NCBI RefSeq assembly: GCF_946885725.1
Contig: NZ_CAMPGZ010000011.1
Location: 1 to 38,374, forward strand
Reading direction: 5' to 3'
Length of the DNA: 38,374 bases
Origin: an uncultured Nocardioides sp.
GTDB lineage: Bacteria > Actinomycetota > Actinomycetes > Propionibacteriales > Nocardioidaceae
Positions 1 through 9,425 of this stretch are shown here, piece after piece (the stretch's first letter is position 1; each line of letters opens with the position of its first letter). Position numbers and translations under genes: made by a program. The notes below the pieces were generated by a model that saw nothing but the letters and a program-made list of their open reading frames with translations, was not told where the DNA came from and made no database searches.

Positions 1-879
1 ACGCTGTCGTGGTTCGAGACCAAGCCGCTGTTCGGCTGGCGGGTCCTGGTGCCCCGCACCAAGGAGCAGGCCGGCTCGGTGTCCACGCGGCTGCGCGGCT
101 TCGGCGCGGTGCCCGAGGAGGTGCCGACGATCTCCGTCGAGCCCCCCCGCAACCCGCAGCAGATGGACAAGGCCATTCGCGGCCTGGTCGAGGGCCGCTA
201 CGAGTGGATCGCGTTCACCTCGGTCAATGCCGTCCGTGCGGTCCGCGAGAAGTTCGACGAGTACGGCCTCGACGCCCGCGCTTTCTCCGGCCTCAAGATC
301 GCCGCGGTCGGCGACAAGACCGCCGCCGCGATCGAGGCGTGGGGCCTGCGTGCGGACCTCGTGCCGTCCGGCGAGCAGTCCGCCCGCGGCCTGCTCGAGG
401 ACTGGCCGCCGTACGACGAGGTCCTCGACCCGATCAACCGCGTCTTCCTGCCGCGCGCCGACATCGCCACCGAGACGCTGGTGGCCGGCCTGCTCGAGCT
501 GGGCTGGGAGGTCGACGACGTCACGGCCTACCGCACCGTCCGGGCCACGCCGCCGCCGGCACCGACCCGCGAGGCGATCAAGACCGGCAAGTTCGACGCG
601 GTGGTCTTCACCTCGTCCTCGACCGTGCGCAACCTCGTCGGCATCGCCGGTAAGCCGCACGCGTCGACGGTCATCGCGGTGATCGGTCCCGCCACCGCCA
701 AGACCGCGGAGGAGCACGGCCTGCGGGTCGACGTCCTCGCGCCGGAGCCGTCGGTCGAGGTGCTGGTCGACGCGCTCGCCGACTTCGGCGCCGCTCGCCG
801 GGCCGCGATGCTCGAGGCCGGCCAGCCGGTGACCAAGCCGTCCGAGCGCCGTCCGTCCGCGCGCCGCAAGGCGACCTGA
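1..879 (+). CDS. hemD: Uroporphyrinogen-III synthase domain, C-terminal part of a probable methyltransferase/synthase fusion (5' truncated)
   Basis: The frame is open from the first base and ends in TGA at 877-879, so the gene begins outside the window. The visible 292 residues form a HemD fold, which closes hydroxymethylbilane to uroporphyrinogen III in the cytoplasm. It starts with a linker reading [20 protein letters not shown], which in actinobacteria normally joins a uroporphyrinogen-III C-methyltransferase domain to the synthase. Further family-like segments are the AFTSVNAV stretch, the VGDKTAAA stretch and the [12 protein letters not shown] stretch. The C-terminus is a basic tail ([10 protein letters not shown]). 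hemB follows after 7 bases, consistent with one heme operon. That an N-terminal methyltransferase domain exists upstream is inferred from the linker only. Confidence 0.9.
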   Translation, partial: TLSWFETKPLFGWRVLVPRTKEQAGSVSTRLRGFGAVPEEVPTISVEPPRNPQQMDKAIRGLVEGRYEWIAFTSVNAVRAVREKFDEYGLDARAFSGLKIAAVGDKTAAAIEAWGLRADLVPSGEQSARGLLEDWPPYDEVLDPINRVFLPRADIATETLVAGLLELGWEVDDVTAYRTVRATPPPAPTREAIKTGKFDAVVFTSSSTVRNLVGIAGKPHASTVIAVIGPATAKTAEEHGLRVDVLAPEPSVEVLVDALADFGAARRAAMLEAGQPVTKPSERRPSARRKAT

Positions 880-886
880 GTCGGCC

Positions 887-1873
887 ATGACCGAGGCCGG
901 CTTCCCCGCCACCCGGATGCGGCGTCTCCGCCGCACCGGCGCGCTGCGCGACCTGGTCGCGGAGACCTCGCTGTCCCCGCGGCAGCTGGTGCTGCCGGCG
1001 TTCGTCCGTGAGGGCGCCTCGGAACCGGCGGCGATCACGAGCATGCCGGGCGTCGTGCAGCACACGCGCGAGTCGCTGCGGAAGGCCGCCGCCGAGGCGG
1101 CCGACCTCGGGCTCGGCGGGATCATGTTGTTCGGCGTCCCCGAGACCAAGGACGCCCGCGGCAGCGGGGCCGTCGACCCCCACGGCATCCTCAACGTCGC
1201 GATCGCCGACGTGGTCGCCGAGGTCGGTGACGCGCTGCCGGTGATGGCCGACCTGTGCCTCGACGAGTTCACCGACCACGGCCACTGCGGCGTGCTCACC
1301 CCGAGCGGCGAGGTCGACAACGACGCGACGCTCGAGCTGTACGCCGAGATGGCGCTCGCGCAGGCCCAGGCCGGCGTCCACGTCGTGGGGCCGAGCGGGA
1401 TGATGGACGGCCAGGTGCGTGTCATCCGCAGTGCCCTCGACAGCGCCGGCAGGCAGGACGTCGCGATCCTCGCCTACTCCGCGAAGTACGCCTCCGCCTT
1501 CTACGGTCCCTTCCGTGAGGCGGTCGCATCGTCGCTGCAGGGCGACCGGCGCACCTACCAGCAGGACGGCCGCAACGTGCGCGAGAGCGTGCGCGAGGTG
1601 CTGCTCGACGTCGCCGAGGGCGCCGACCTGGTGATGGTGAAGCCGGCGCTGGCCTACCTCGACGTGATCCGCGCCGTGCGTGAGGCTGTCGACCTGCCCG
1701 TGGCGGCGTACAACATCTCCGGCGAGTACTCCATGGTCGAGGCTGCCGCCGCGAACGGCTGGATCGACCGCGAGCCGGCGATCCTCGAGACGCTCACGTC
1801 GATCCGCCGCGCGGGCGCCGACGTGGTCCTCACCTACTGGGCGGCCGAGGCCGCGCGGCTACTGCGCCGCTGA
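887..1873 (+). CDS. hemB: Delta-aminolevulinic acid dehydratase (porphobilinogen synthase)
   Basis: The 328-residue product matches the usual family length. It condenses two 5-aminolevulinate molecules to porphobilinogen, the second step of tetrapyrrole synthesis. The two Schiff-base lysines are Lys200 in YSAKYAS and Lys252 in MVKPAL. The metal-binding stretch [14 protein letters not shown] (residues 122-135) carries Cys124 and Cys134, but Asp126 replaces the middle cysteine of the E. coli-type three-cysteine zinc site. The ATG lies 7 bases after the hemD stop without a clear Shine-Dalgarno sequence, so translation may be coupled. The gene converges on the transglycosylase gene with only 27 bases between the stops. 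Confidence 0.96.
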   Translation: MTEAGFPATRMRRLRRTGALRDLVAETSLSPRQLVLPAFVREGASEPAAITSMPGVVQHTRESLRKAAAEAADLGLGGIMLFGVPETKDARGSGAVDPHGILNVAIADVVAEVGDALPVMADLCLDEFTDHGHCGVLTPSGEVDNDATLELYAEMALAQAQAGVHVVGPSGMMDGQVRVIRSALDSAGRQDVAILAYSAKYASAFYGPFREAVASSLQGDRRTYQQDGRNVRESVREVLLDVAEGADLVMVKPALAYLDVIRAVREAVDLPVAAYNISGEYSMVEAAAANGWIDREPAILETLTSIRRAGADVVLTYWAAEAARLLRR

Positions 1874-1900
1874 CCGCTCCCGATCGGTCCGGGGCCGAAC

Positions 1901-3256
1901 TCAGCCGAGCAGGCCGCCGCCACCGCCGCCGAGGCCCGGCAGGCTGGGCAGCCCCAGCCAGCTGAGCACCGCGGCGAGCGTGTTGGGGATCAGCGCCGCC
2001 GCCTCGTCGACGCTCTTGCCGACCACGCGCTGCGCGCACTGGTTGATGACCGTGCTGTCGCTGGTGATCCCGGCGAGCTCGTTGGCGCAGAAGGTGGTCG
2101 CCTCGGCGATCGTGTCGAGGGTCTCGACCGCGGGCTGGGCCGGCGGCGGAACCGCCGGGGTCGGCGCGGCGGTCGGCAGGCCGCCACCGGTGCCGCCTCC
2201 ACCGCCGGTGCTGCCGCCACCGCCTCCGGTGCCACCGCCACCGCCGCCGCTCGGGGGCGGTGCTGCGGGCGTCGGGGTGGGCGTCGGGGTGCCGGCACCG
2301 CCGCCACCGCCGCCCTTGCCGCCCTTGTCGCCGCCTCCGCTGTTACCGCCGTTGCCGCCGGGGCCGGCGGCACTGCCGCCGCCGTTGCCGCGCGGGCCGC
2401 GGGGCCCCTTGGCCGGAGCGTCGCCGCCCTTGGGTGAGAACACCGCGGGGGAGGCGCTGCCGTTGGGCACCGACGAGAAGTCGCCGCTGGCGTAGGCCCG
2501 CATGATCGCGAGCACGAGGTCGACGTAGCGCTGGCTGTGGTTGTAGCGGTAGACCGCCGCGCGCTGCCCGCCGGTCGTGGAGAGGTCCTCGTCGCCGGAG
2601 CAGAGGTAGACCGCGGTGGCGAGCGCGGCGTCGTCGATGTCCTGCGGGTTGCGCACGCCGTCGCCGTCACCGTCCACGCCGACCACCGACCAGGTGGACG
2701 GGATGAACTGCATGGGGCCGACCGCGCGGTCGAAGACCGGGTCGTCGTCGATCTGCCCGGCGTCGGTGTCGTCGATCTTGGTGGTGCCGCTGCTGCCGTC
2801 GAGCGGGATGCCGAAGATGCCCGGCTTGCTGACGCCGGAGTCGGTCAGGGTGTTGTTGCCGTAGCGGCCGTGGTCGGACTCGACGCGCCCGATGGCCGCG
2901 ATCAGCGTCCAGTCGAGGCGGCAGCTCGCGTCGGCGGCCCCGATGACCTGGGCGGCGCGCTGGTAGGCGCTCAGCGCCGCCGCCGGGATGCCGTTGGCGG
3001 ACGCCTGCGAGACCACCGCCTTCGCGGATCCCTTGGGGACGCCGGGCGCGAGGATGTCGGGGCGGGTGACGCTCGCCGGGGCCTCGACGGCCTCACGCGG
3101 GAGCTCGGTCCCGTCGGGCAGCCGGCCGTCATTGGCGCTGGCCGACGCGGTCGTCGGCGAGGCCAGGCTGGCGGTCCAGCCGGCGGACAGCAGCGCGAGC
3201 GGCACCAGCGCGGTCGCCCGCTGCCACGTCATCAGGCCCTTCGAGTCCTGCGACAC
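1901..3256 (-). CDS. Secreted lytic murein transglycosylase with Gly/Pro-rich tail
   Basis: The GTG start at 3256 is chosen over an in-frame ATG at 3292 because GGGAGGGG sits just before it; the product is then 451 residues. A hydrophobic segment at about 16-36 ending in an Ala/Ser/Thr stretch looks like a signal peptide. The catalytic domain (about 75-260) resembles the MltB/SLT_2 type: probable catalytic Glu126 in GRVESDHGRYG, then AVGPMQFIPSTW and a calcium-loop-like DGDGDG before NPQDIDDAALATAVYLC. This family cleaves peptidoglycan glycan strands outside the membrane. Residues 280-375 are low complexity (Gly, Pro, Thr), followed by a short segment with Cys390 and Cys407 and a Gly/Leu end. 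The gene is divergent from hemL. The exact substrate role is not shown. Confidence 0.87.
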   Translation of the reverse strand: MSQDSKGLMTWQRATALVPLALLSAGWTASLASPTTASASANDGRLPDGTELPREAVEAPASVTRPDILAPGVPKGSAKAVVSQASANGIPAAALSAYQRAAQVIGAADASCRLDWTLIAAIGRVESDHGRYGNNTLTDSGVSKPGIFGIPLDGSSGTTKIDDTDAGQIDDDPVFDRAVGPMQFIPSTWSVVGVDGDGDGVRNPQDIDDAALATAVYLCSGDEDLSTTGGQRAAVYRYNHSQRYVDLVLAIMRAYASGDFSSVPNGSASPAVFSPKGGDAPAKGPRGPRGNGGGSAAGPGGNGGNSGGGDKGGKGGGGGGAGTPTPTPTPAAPPPSGGGGGGTGGGGGSTGGGGGTGGGLPTAAPTPAVPPPAQPAVETLDTIAEATTFCANELAGITSDSTVINQCAQRVVGKSVDEAAALIPNTLAAVLSWLGLPSLPGLGGGGGGLLG

Positions 3257-3260
3257 GTTT

Positions 3261-3268
3261 CCCCTCCC
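3261..3268 (-). promoter_or_regulatory. Strong ribosome binding site deciding the transglycosylase start
   Basis: The minus strand reads GGGAGGGG then AAAC then GTG. The core GGAGG is six bases from the GTG at 3256-3254. This favours that GTG over the upstream in-frame ATG at 3292, whose 12 extra residues would also push the hydrophobic signal segment inward. Confidence 0.75.
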
Positions 3269-3446
3269 AGTGTCGAGGTCGGCTCCCGTCATACCCCAGC
3301 CGACCCGTTACGACACCTTCAACGACGCACACCCGGCTCAGGTTACGCGCGGGTAGCAGCGGTGAGTAGAGGGGTGCGGCGAGAGCAAGATGCCGGCGGT
3401 GGTCAGCCTCACACGGTCCCGGTTCGATCGGCTCGGCACGCTCGGA

Positions 3447-3452
3447 CAGAAT
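3447..3452 (+). promoter_or_regulatory. Putative -10 box of hemL (leaderless)
   Basis: CAGAAT fits the actinobacterial -10 pattern (T/C)ANNNT and lies exactly six bases before the chosen GTG at 3459, which would put the transcript start at or next to the start codon. No convincing -35 box is seen. The same box-to-GTG geometry recurs before other genes in this window. Confidence 0.5.
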
Positions 3453-3458
3453 GAACCG

Positions 3459-4832
3459 GTGACCCCCGACGAGACCCGGCCCGAGACCACGCAGTCCGCG
3501 AAGCTTTTCGCGCGCGCTCTCGCAGTGACGCCGGGCGGGGTGAACTCGCCGGTCCGAGCGTTCAACGCGGTGGGCGGCACCCCGCGGTTCATCGAGCGGG
3601 CCGCGGGCCCGTTCCTGTACGACGCCGATGGCCGCGAGTACGTCGACCTGATCTGCAGCTGGGGGCCGATGCTGCTCGGTCACGCCCACCCCGACGTGCA
3701 GGCGGCCGTGCAGGAGGCCGTCGGCCGCGGTACGTCGTACGGAACGCCGACGATCCCCGAGGTCGAGCTGGCCGAGGAGATCGTCTCCCGGACGCCGGTC
3801 GACAAGGTCCGGTTCGTGTCGTCGGGCACCGAGGCGACGATGTCGGCGATCCGGCTCGCCCGCGGCTTCACCGGTCGCGAGCTCGTGGTGAAGTTCGCCG
3901 GCTGCTACCACGGCCACGTCGACGCGCTGCTCGCCGCGTCCGGGTCCGGCCTGGCCACGCTGTCCGTGCCGGGGACCCCCGGCGTCCCGGTGGCCTCCAC
4001 CGCGGCCACGCTCGTGCTGCCCTACAACGACCCCGCCGCCGTGGAGCGCGCGTTCGCCGAGCACGGCGACGACATCGCCTGCGTCATCACCGAGGCCTCG
4101 CCCGGCAACATGGGCGTCGTCCCGCCGCTGCCGGGGTTCAACCGGATGCTGGCCGAGACGTGCGCGCGGCACGGGGCGCTGTTCGTCAGCGACGAGGTGA
4201 TGACCGGCTTCCGGGTCAGCCGCTCCGGCCAGTGGGGGCTCGACGGCGCCCGCGAGGGCTGGACGCCCGACCTGGTCACGTTCGGCAAGGTGATGGGCGG
4301 CGGATTTCCGGCCGCGGCGTTCGGCGGCCGTGCCGACGTGATGGCGATGCTCTCGCCCGAGGGGCCCGTCTACCAGGCCGGCACGCTGTCCGGGAACCCC
4401 GTCGCGACCACCGCCGGCCTGGCCACGCTGCGGCTGGCCACCGACGAGGTCTACGCCGGTATCGACCGTGCCGCGGGCCTGCTCGCCGACGAGGTCGCCA
4501 AGGCGCTCACCGAGGCCGGCGTGCCCCACGTCGTGCAGGCTGGCGGCAGCATGTTCAGCGCGTTCCTCTTCGACGACGTGCCGGCGGCGGAAGCGGTGCG
4601 CGACTTCGACGCCGCGTCCTCGCAGAACGTCGGCCGCTACAAGGCGTTCTTCCACGCGATGCTCGACCAGGGCGTGTACCTCCCGCCCAGCGCCTTCGAG
4701 GCGTGGTTCCTGTCCTCGGCCCATGACGACGGCGTGCTCGACCGGGTCGTCAGCGCGCTGCCGGCGGCGGCCCGGGCGGCGGCCGCCGTACCGTCGGTGG
4801 TGCCATCGACGGTCAAGGAGGGCGAGGCGTGA
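3459..4832 (+). CDS. hemL: Glutamate-1-semialdehyde 2,1-aminomutase
   Basis: The product (457 residues) is a PLP-dependent class III aminotransferase-fold enzyme that converts glutamate-1-semialdehyde to 5-aminolevulinate, the substrate of HemB. The start region reads [10 protein letters not shown] at 26-35. The [10 protein letters not shown] loop at 121-130 binds cofactor phosphate, SDEVMTGFR lies at 244-252, the PLP lysine is Lys277 in TFGKVMGGG, and GTLSGNPV follows at about 308. GTG 3459 is preferred to an ATG at 3390 because the upstream residues are not family-like and a -10 box sits six bases before it. The tail (about 20 Ala/Val-rich residues) is slightly long. The stop overlaps the next gene's GTG (GTGA), so the pair is coupled. 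Confidence 0.95.
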   Translation: MTPDETRPETTQSAKLFARALAVTPGGVNSPVRAFNAVGGTPRFIERAAGPFLYDADGREYVDLICSWGPMLLGHAHPDVQAAVQEAVGRGTSYGTPTIPEVELAEEIVSRTPVDKVRFVSSGTEATMSAIRLARGFTGRELVVKFAGCYHGHVDALLAASGSGLATLSVPGTPGVPVASTAATLVLPYNDPAAVERAFAEHGDDIACVITEASPGNMGVVPPLPGFNRMLAETCARHGALFVSDEVMTGFRVSRSGQWGLDGAREGWTPDLVTFGKVMGGGFPAAAFGGRADVMAMLSPEGPVYQAGTLSGNPVATTAGLATLRLATDEVYAGIDRAAGLLADEVAKALTEAGVPHVVQAGGSMFSAFLFDDVPAAEAVRDFDAASSQNVGRYKAFFHAMLDQGVYLPPSAFEAWFLSSAHDDGVLDRVVSALPAAARAAAAVPSVVPSTVKEGEA

Positions 4833-5515
4833 GCGGCACCGTGACGACCGTCCACCTGCTGCGGCACGGGGAGGTGCACAACCCCAACGGCGTGCTGTAC
4901 GGGCAGATGGACGGCTACCACCTCTCCGACCGCGGCCGGCAGATGGCCCAGCGCGTCGCCGACGCCCTCAAGGACCACGACGTCGCCTACGTGGTCGCCT
5001 CGCCGCTGGAGCGTGCCCAGGAGACGGCCGCCCCCGTCGCCCGGTCCCACGGGCTCGAGGTGCGCGAGGACTCACGCGTCGTCGAGTCCACCAACGTCTT
5101 CCAGGGCAAGCGGTTCGGCATGGGCGACCACGTGCTGTGGAAGCCGAACGCGTGGCGGCACCTGTGGAACCCCTTCCGCCCGTCGTGGGGCGAGCCCTAC
5201 GTCCAGGTCGTCGCCCGGATGAAGGCCGCGGTGGCGGATGCCCGCGACATCGCCTTCGGCCGCGAGGCGGTCGTCGTGTCGCACCAGCTGCCGATCTGGG
5301 TGACCCGGCTGCACGCCGAGGGGCGGCCCTACATCCACCTGCCCACCAAGCGGCAGTGCACGCTGTGCAGCCTGACCTCGCTGACGTTCGAGGACGACCG
5401 GCTCGTGACCGTGCGCTACTCGGAGCCCGCCGCCGACCTGATCCCGGCCAAGGACCGCGCCCGCCCGTTCTCGGCGGGCGGCCGGCCCGGCGAGACGGAC
5501 GAGCCGACCTCCTGA
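4829..5515 (+). CDS. Histidine phosphatase (phosphoglycerate mutase-like) family protein
   Basis: The 228-residue product has the branch-1 histidine phosphatase pattern: [10 protein letters not shown] near the N-terminus with the RHG phosphate-accepting histidine (His13), [10 protein letters not shown] at about 58-67 and a second catalytic histidine in [10 protein letters not shown]. The family covers phosphatases and mutases of many small substrates; the substrate here cannot be read from sequence. M. tuberculosis Rv0525 sits in the same place between hemL and the cytochrome-c maturation genes, so a link to heme or redox maturation is possible but unproven. GTG overlaps the hemL stop, and the thioredoxin-like gene starts two bases after its stop. 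Confidence 0.88.
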   Translation: MSGTVTTVHLLRHGEVHNPNGVLYGQMDGYHLSDRGRQMAQRVADALKDHDVAYVVASPLERAQETAAPVARSHGLEVREDSRVVESTNVFQGKRFGMGDHVLWKPNAWRHLWNPFRPSWGEPYVQVVARMKAAVADARDIAFGREAVVVSHQLPIWVTRLHAEGRPYIHLPTKRQCTLCSLTSLTFEDDRLVTVRYSEPAADLIPAKDRARPFSAGGRPGETDEPTS

Positions 5516-5517
5516 CG

Positions 5518-6096
5518 ATGCGCTGTGCCCGCCGTACCGCTGCGACCCTGCTCGCCCTGAGCGTGCTGGGCAGCACGGGTGCCTGCTCCGACGAGGTCGG
5601 CAGCTCCGGCGACCAGGGCTTCGTGTCCGGCAAGGGGATCATCACCGCCGTCGCGCCCGCCGACCGGGAGAAGCCCGGCGAGGTGGCGGGGGAGACCCTG
5701 GACGGCGAGTCCGTGTCGCTCGAGCAGTACGCCGGCAAGGTCGTCGTGCTGAACGTCTGGGGGTCGTGGTGCGGGCCGTGCCGCAAGGAGGCCCCGATGC
5801 TGGCCGACGCCGCGCGGGAGTGGGCCGAGAAGGACGTGGTGTTCCTCGGCATCAACACCCGCGACCAGAGCAAGGCGGCCGCGCAGGCGTTCGTGCGGCG
5901 CTTCGACATCCCCTACGACAGCCTCTACGACCCGCAGGGCCGCACGCTGCTGTCGTTCCGCGACTCCCTGGCGATGAGCGCGATCCCGAGCACCGTCGTG
6001 GTCGACGCCGAGGGCCGGGCCGCCGGGCGGGTGCTCGGTGAGCTGAGCCGCGGCACCCTCGACGGCCTGGTCGAGGAGGCGCAGCAGCGTGGCTGA
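5518..6096 (+). CDS. TlpA/ResA-like thioredoxin-fold lipoprotein
   Basis: The 192-residue protein has a basic N-terminus, a hydrophobic stretch and a relaxed lipobox ending GSTGAC with the acylated cysteine at Cys23, so it is probably anchored on the outer face of the membrane. The AhpC/TSA-Redoxin fold follows: LNVWGSWCGPCRKEAP with the active CxxC at Cys85 and Cys88, and the cis-proline region AIPSTVVVDAEGR. In System II cytochrome-c maturation such proteins reduce apocytochrome CxxCH cysteines using electrons from CcdA. The ATG is two bases after the phosphatase stop, and the stop overlaps the ccdA GTG by eight bases. It corresponds in position to M. tuberculosis Rv0526. Confidence 0.9.
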   Translation: MRCARRTAATLLALSVLGSTGACSDEVGSSGDQGFVSGKGIITAVAPADREKPGEVAGETLDGESVSLEQYAGKVVVLNVWGSWCGPCRKEAPMLADAAREWAEKDVVFLGINTRDQSKAAAQAFVRRFDIPYDSLYDPQGRTLLSFRDSLAMSAIPSTVVVDAEGRAAGRVLGELSRGTLDGLVEEAQQRG

Positions 6097-6835
6097 CTGG
6101 TTCGAGGGGACGGTGCTGTCGGGGTCGCTGCTGCTGGCGCTGCCGGTGGCAGCGTTCGCCGGCCTGGTGTCGTTCTTCTCGCCGTGCGTGGTGCCGCTGC
6201 TGCCCGGCTACCTCTCTTACGCGACGGGCCTGTCCGGCGCCGACCTCGAGGACGGCCGCCGCGGCCGGATGGTGCTCGGCAGCACGCTGTTCGTGCTCGG
6301 GTTCACGTTCGTCTTCGTCGCGCTCGGCACCCTGTCCGGCGCCCTGGGCGACCTGCTCTGGGAGTACATGACGCCGATCAGCCGCGTCCTCGGCGTCGTC
6401 ACGATTCTGGTCGGCCTGGCCTTCATCGGCCTCGTGCCGTGGCTGCAGCGTGACGTGCGCGTGCACCGGGTGCCGGCCGTCGGGCTGGCCGCGGCGCCCT
6501 TGCTGGGCGTGCTGTTCGGCCTCGGCTGGACGCCGTGCATCGGCCCGACGCTCGCCGCGGTGCAGACCCTGGCGCTGACCGAGGGCACAGCGGCGCGCGG
6601 CGCGCTGCTGAGCGTGGCCTACTCGCTCGGCCTCGGCCTGCCGTTCGTCATTGCGGGACTCGCGTTCCGCCGCATGCTCGGCGCGGTGGCCTGGGTCCGC
6701 CGTCACCAGGTCTGGGTCACCCGGGCCGGCGGCGCGATGCTCGTGCTCGTCGGGGTCCTGCTCGTCACCGGGGTCTGGGATCTCTGGGTCGGCGAGCTGC
6801 GCAACTGGGTCGGTGGCTTCGAGGTGGCCGTATGA
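6089..6835 (+). CDS. ccdA: Cytochrome c biogenesis protein CcdA (transmembrane thiol-disulfide transporter)
   Basis: The 248-residue protein has six hydrophobic segments (about 14-38, 61-80, 100-119, 131-147, then two near the C-terminus). The redox cysteines are Cys33 in FFSPCVVPLLPGYL and Cys150 in GWTPCIGPTL, the paired proline-flanked cysteines of the DsbD/CcdA family. It carries reducing equivalents from cytoplasmic thioredoxin to the extracytoplasmic TlpA-like lipoprotein encoded just upstream. GTG start at 6089 lies within the end of that gene, and the stop overlaps the resB ATG (ATGA), so production of all four maturation proteins is probably coupled. Confidence 0.95.
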   Translation: MADWFEGTVLSGSLLLALPVAAFAGLVSFFSPCVVPLLPGYLSYATGLSGADLEDGRRGRMVLGSTLFVLGFTFVFVALGTLSGALGDLLWEYMTPISRVLGVVTILVGLAFIGLVPWLQRDVRVHRVPAVGLAAAPLLGVLFGLGWTPCIGPTLAAVQTLALTEGTAARGALLSVAYSLGLGLPFVIAGLAFRRMLGAVAWVRRHQVWVTRAGGAMLVLVGVLLVTGVWDLWVGELRNWVGGFEVAV

Positions 6836-8463
6836 CCACGCCCCGCCTCGACCCTGGCACGGACTCCGGCCCCGACAACTCGACCGTCGGCGGTGCGACC
6901 GCGGGTCCGCCTCCACCGCCGCAGCCGCCCGCGCTGTCGCCCGTCGAGCTCGCCCGCTGGACCTGGCGCCAGCTCACGTCCATGCGCACCGCGCTGGTGC
7001 TGCTGTTCCTGCTCGCTCTGGCGGCGGTGCCCGGCTCGGTCGTGCCGCAACGCGACATCGACCAGATCGCCGTCTCCGAGTGGGAGCGGGACCACCCGAC
7101 GCTGGCGCAGGCGTACGACGCCCTCGGGCTGTTCTCGGTCTATGACTCGGTGTGGTTCTCGGCGATCTACATCCTGCTGATGGTCTCGCTCGTCGGCTGC
7201 GTCGTGCCGCGGCTGCGGATCTACTGGCGCGGCATGCGCGCCCGGCCGCCGCGCGCCCCGCGCAACCTCGGGCGGCTCCCCGAGTCGCGCCGCTGGGTCG
7301 TGGACGCTCCGGCGGACGCCGTACTCCAGGAGGCGGCGGGGGTCCTGCGCAAGGGCCGCTACCGGGTCGACACCGCGGAGGACGCGGTCGCGGCCGAGCG
7401 CGGCTACCTCCGCGAGGCCGGCAACCTGCTCTTCCACGCGTCGATCCTGCTTGTGCTGGTCGCGTTCGCGGTGGGCCAGCTGTTCGGCTACAAGGGCGGC
7501 GTCGTCACCGTGGTGGGGCAGGGGTTCTCCAACGCGCTGAGCCAGTACGACGACTTCTCGCCCGGCTCGATGTTCTCGCCCGACGACCTGGCGCCGCTGA
7601 GCTTCAGCGTCGACGACTTCGACGTCTCGTTCCTGACCTCCGGGCCCAACATGGGCCAGCCGGAGGACTTCTCGGCGACGATCAGCTACGCCGAGAAGCC
7701 GGGTGACGAACCGAGGAAGTACGACCTGAAGGTCAACCACCCGCTCACGCTCGACGGCGTCAACGTCTTCCTCGTCGGGCACGGCTACGCGCCGGTGGTG
7801 ACCGTGCGCGACGGAAACGGCGACGTCGCCTACGAGGGTCCGGTGGTCTTCCTGCCGCAGGACGCGTCGTTCGCGTCGTTCGGCGTGCTGAAGGTGCCGG
7901 ACGCGGCGCCCGAGCAGCTCGGTTTCGAGGGGCTGTTCCTGCCGACGTACGGCTTCACCATGGCGCGCGGCCCGTTCTCGCAGTTCCCCGACGCGCTCGA
8001 CCCGGTGCTGTCGCTGGTGCCGTACCGGGGCGACCTCGGTCTCGACGACGGCCGGCCGCAGTCGGTCTACCAGCTCGACAAGGACGAGCTGCGGACGTTC
8101 GAGAGCAGTGACGCGTCCCTTGGGGAGGCCGCGCGGCTGAAGCTGTCGCCCGGCGACACCGTGAAGCTGCCCGCCGGGGCCGGGTCGATCACGTTCGAGC
8201 GTGTCGACCGGTGGGTGAAGCTGCAGGTGTCCGACACCCCGGGCAAGGGCCTCGCGCTGCTCGGCGTGCTGCTCGGGATCCTCGGCCTGATGGGGTCGCT
8301 GTTCGTGCGGCCGCGCCGGGTGTGGGTGCGGGCGTCGCGGGACCCGGAGGACGAACGTCGTACCGTGGTCGAGCTGGCCGGGCTCGACCGGAGCTCGGGC
8401 GGGGACCTGGCCGGTGAGATCGACGAGCTGGAGCGCAGGCTCCGGCCGAAGGAGGACCGATGA
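6832..8463 (+). CDS. resB: Cytochrome c biogenesis protein ResB (heme lyase subunit)
   Basis: The 543-residue product has a Pro-rich cytoplasmic N-terminus (27-34), membrane segments at about 54-71 and 107-127, a third with the conserved ResB histidine His202 in LLFHASILL, a large external domain, and a last segment near the C-terminus (LALLGVLLGILGLMGSLFV). ResB works with CcsB to carry heme across the membrane and ligate it to apocytochromes c. ATG at 6832 overlaps the ccdA stop, and the ccsB ATG overlaps this stop. The C-terminal hydrophilic tail (DRSSGGDLAGEIDELERRLR) looks helical. M. tuberculosis Rv0528 is the positional counterpart. Confidence 0.94.
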   Translation: MTTPRLDPGTDSGPDNSTVGGATAGPPPPPQPPALSPVELARWTWRQLTSMRTALVLLFLLALAAVPGSVVPQRDIDQIAVSEWERDHPTLAQAYDALGLFSVYDSVWFSAIYILLMVSLVGCVVPRLRIYWRGMRARPPRAPRNLGRLPESRRWVVDAPADAVLQEAAGVLRKGRYRVDTAEDAVAAERGYLREAGNLLFHASILLVLVAFAVGQLFGYKGGVVTVVGQGFSNALSQYDDFSPGSMFSPDDLAPLSFSVDDFDVSFLTSGPNMGQPEDFSATISYAEKPGDEPRKYDLKVNHPLTLDGVNVFLVGHGYAPVVTVRDGNGDVAYEGPVVFLPQDASFASFGVLKVPDAAPEQLGFEGLFLPTYGFTMARGPFSQFPDALDPVLSLVPYRGDLGLDDGRPQSVYQLDKDELRTFESSDASLGEAARLKLSPGDTVKLPAGAGSITFERVDRWVKLQVSDTPGKGLALLGVLLGILGLMGSLFVRPRRVWVRASRDPEDERRTVVELAGLDRSSGGDLAGEIDELERRLRPKEDR

Positions 8464-9425
8464 GCACCGCCGACTTCGCGGCGTTCTCCAACAACGCCGT
8501 CATGTTCGCCTCGATCGTCTACGTGCTGGCGTTCGTCGCGCACGTGGCCGAGTGGGCGATCGGGCGCTCCGTCCGGGTCTCCGAGCCCGCGGCGGTCATG
8601 GCTGGTGGCGCTCCCGAGGAGCCTTCGACTGCTGGGAAACCGGCGGCGGACGCCGAGGAGCGGGTCGACCGGTGGGGCCGGCTCGGTCTCGCGCTGACGG
8701 CCGTCGCCGTACTGCTGCACTTCGCCGCGCTCGTGACTCGTGGCCTCGGAGCCGACCCGGTGCGCGTGCCCTGGGGCAACATGTACGAGTTCACGCTGGC
8801 CGGCTCGTTCGGCGTCGGCCTGATGTACCTGCTGCTCGGCCGCCGCTACGACCTGCGCTGGATGGGCCTGCCGGTCACGGCGTTCGAGGTCGTCGTGCTG
8901 ATGCTGGCCGGGCTGCTGCTCTACGTGCCCGCCGGGCCGCTGGTGCCGGCGCTGCACTCCTACTGGCTGGTGATCCACGTGGCCGCCGCCGTCATCGCCT
9001 CGGGCGCGTTCGCCGTCGGCGCGATCGCCGCCATCCTGTACCTGGTCAAGGACCGCGCCCTGCGCCGGGGATCGCTGCGCGCCGGCGGCTACCTCGACCG
9101 GCTGCCCGACCTCGCCGGCCTCGACCGGCTGTCGTACCGCTTGCACGCCTTCGGCTTCCCGATCTGGACCTTCGCGGCGCTCGTGGCCGGCCCGATCTGG
9201 GCGGAGTACGCCTGGGGCCGCTACTGGAACTGGGACCCCAAGGAGGTCTGGGCGTTCATCACCTGGGTCGTCTACGCGGCCTACCTGCACGCCCGCGCGA
9301 CCGCCGGCTGGCGCGGCAAGGCCGCCGCGATCATCGCGATCGTGGGCTTCCTGACGCTGCTGTTCAACTTCGTCGGGATCAACTTCTTCTTCGGCGGCGG
9401 CAGCCTGCACAGCTACGCCGGCTGA
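8460..9425 (+). CDS. ccsB: Cytochrome c synthase CcsB/CcsA, WWD-domain heme handler
   Basis: The 321-residue integral membrane protein shows eight hydrophobic segments and the tryptophan-rich WWD motif at residues 252-264 (WGRYWNWDPKEVW), the external heme-binding loop. Histidines at 87, 173 and 277 lie in the membrane parts where the family keeps its heme ligands. With ResB it forms the System II holocytochrome-c synthase. The ATG overlaps the resB stop. The stop codon at 9423-9425 overlaps the first unit of a 32-bp tandem repeat, so the operon ends in repeated DNA and not in an obvious simple terminator. Confidence 0.95.
   Translation: MSTADFAAFSNNAVMFASIVYVLAFVAHVAEWAIGRSVRVSEPAAVMAGGAPEEPSTAGKPAADAEERVDRWGRLGLALTAVAVLLHFAALVTRGLGADPVRVPWGNMYEFTLAGSFGVGLMYLLLGRRYDLRWMGLPVTAFEVVVLMLAGLLLYVPAGPLVPALHSYWLVIHVAAAVIASGAFAVGAIAAILYLVKDRALRRGSLRAGGYLDRLPDLAGLDRLSYRLHAFGFPIWTFAALVAGPIWAEYAWGRYWNWDPKEVWAFITWVVYAAYLHARATAGWRGKAAAIIAIVGFLTLLFNFVGINFFFGGGSLHSYAG

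Noticed and set aside
1874..1900. A terminator between convergent hemB and the transglycosylase gene
   Set aside because: Only a short CCGATCGG palindrome is present, too weak to call in 27 bases.
3257..3458. A cyclic-di-AMP (ydaO-type) riboswitch before the transglycosylase, as known for some actinobacterial cell-wall hydrolases
   Set aside because: I could not find the conserved motifs or paired elements. The leader looks short and begins near the signal for hemL on the other strand.
3390..3458. hemL starting at ATG 3390
   Set aside because: The added 23 residues do not resemble HemL and the -10 box at 3447-3452 would lie inside the gene.
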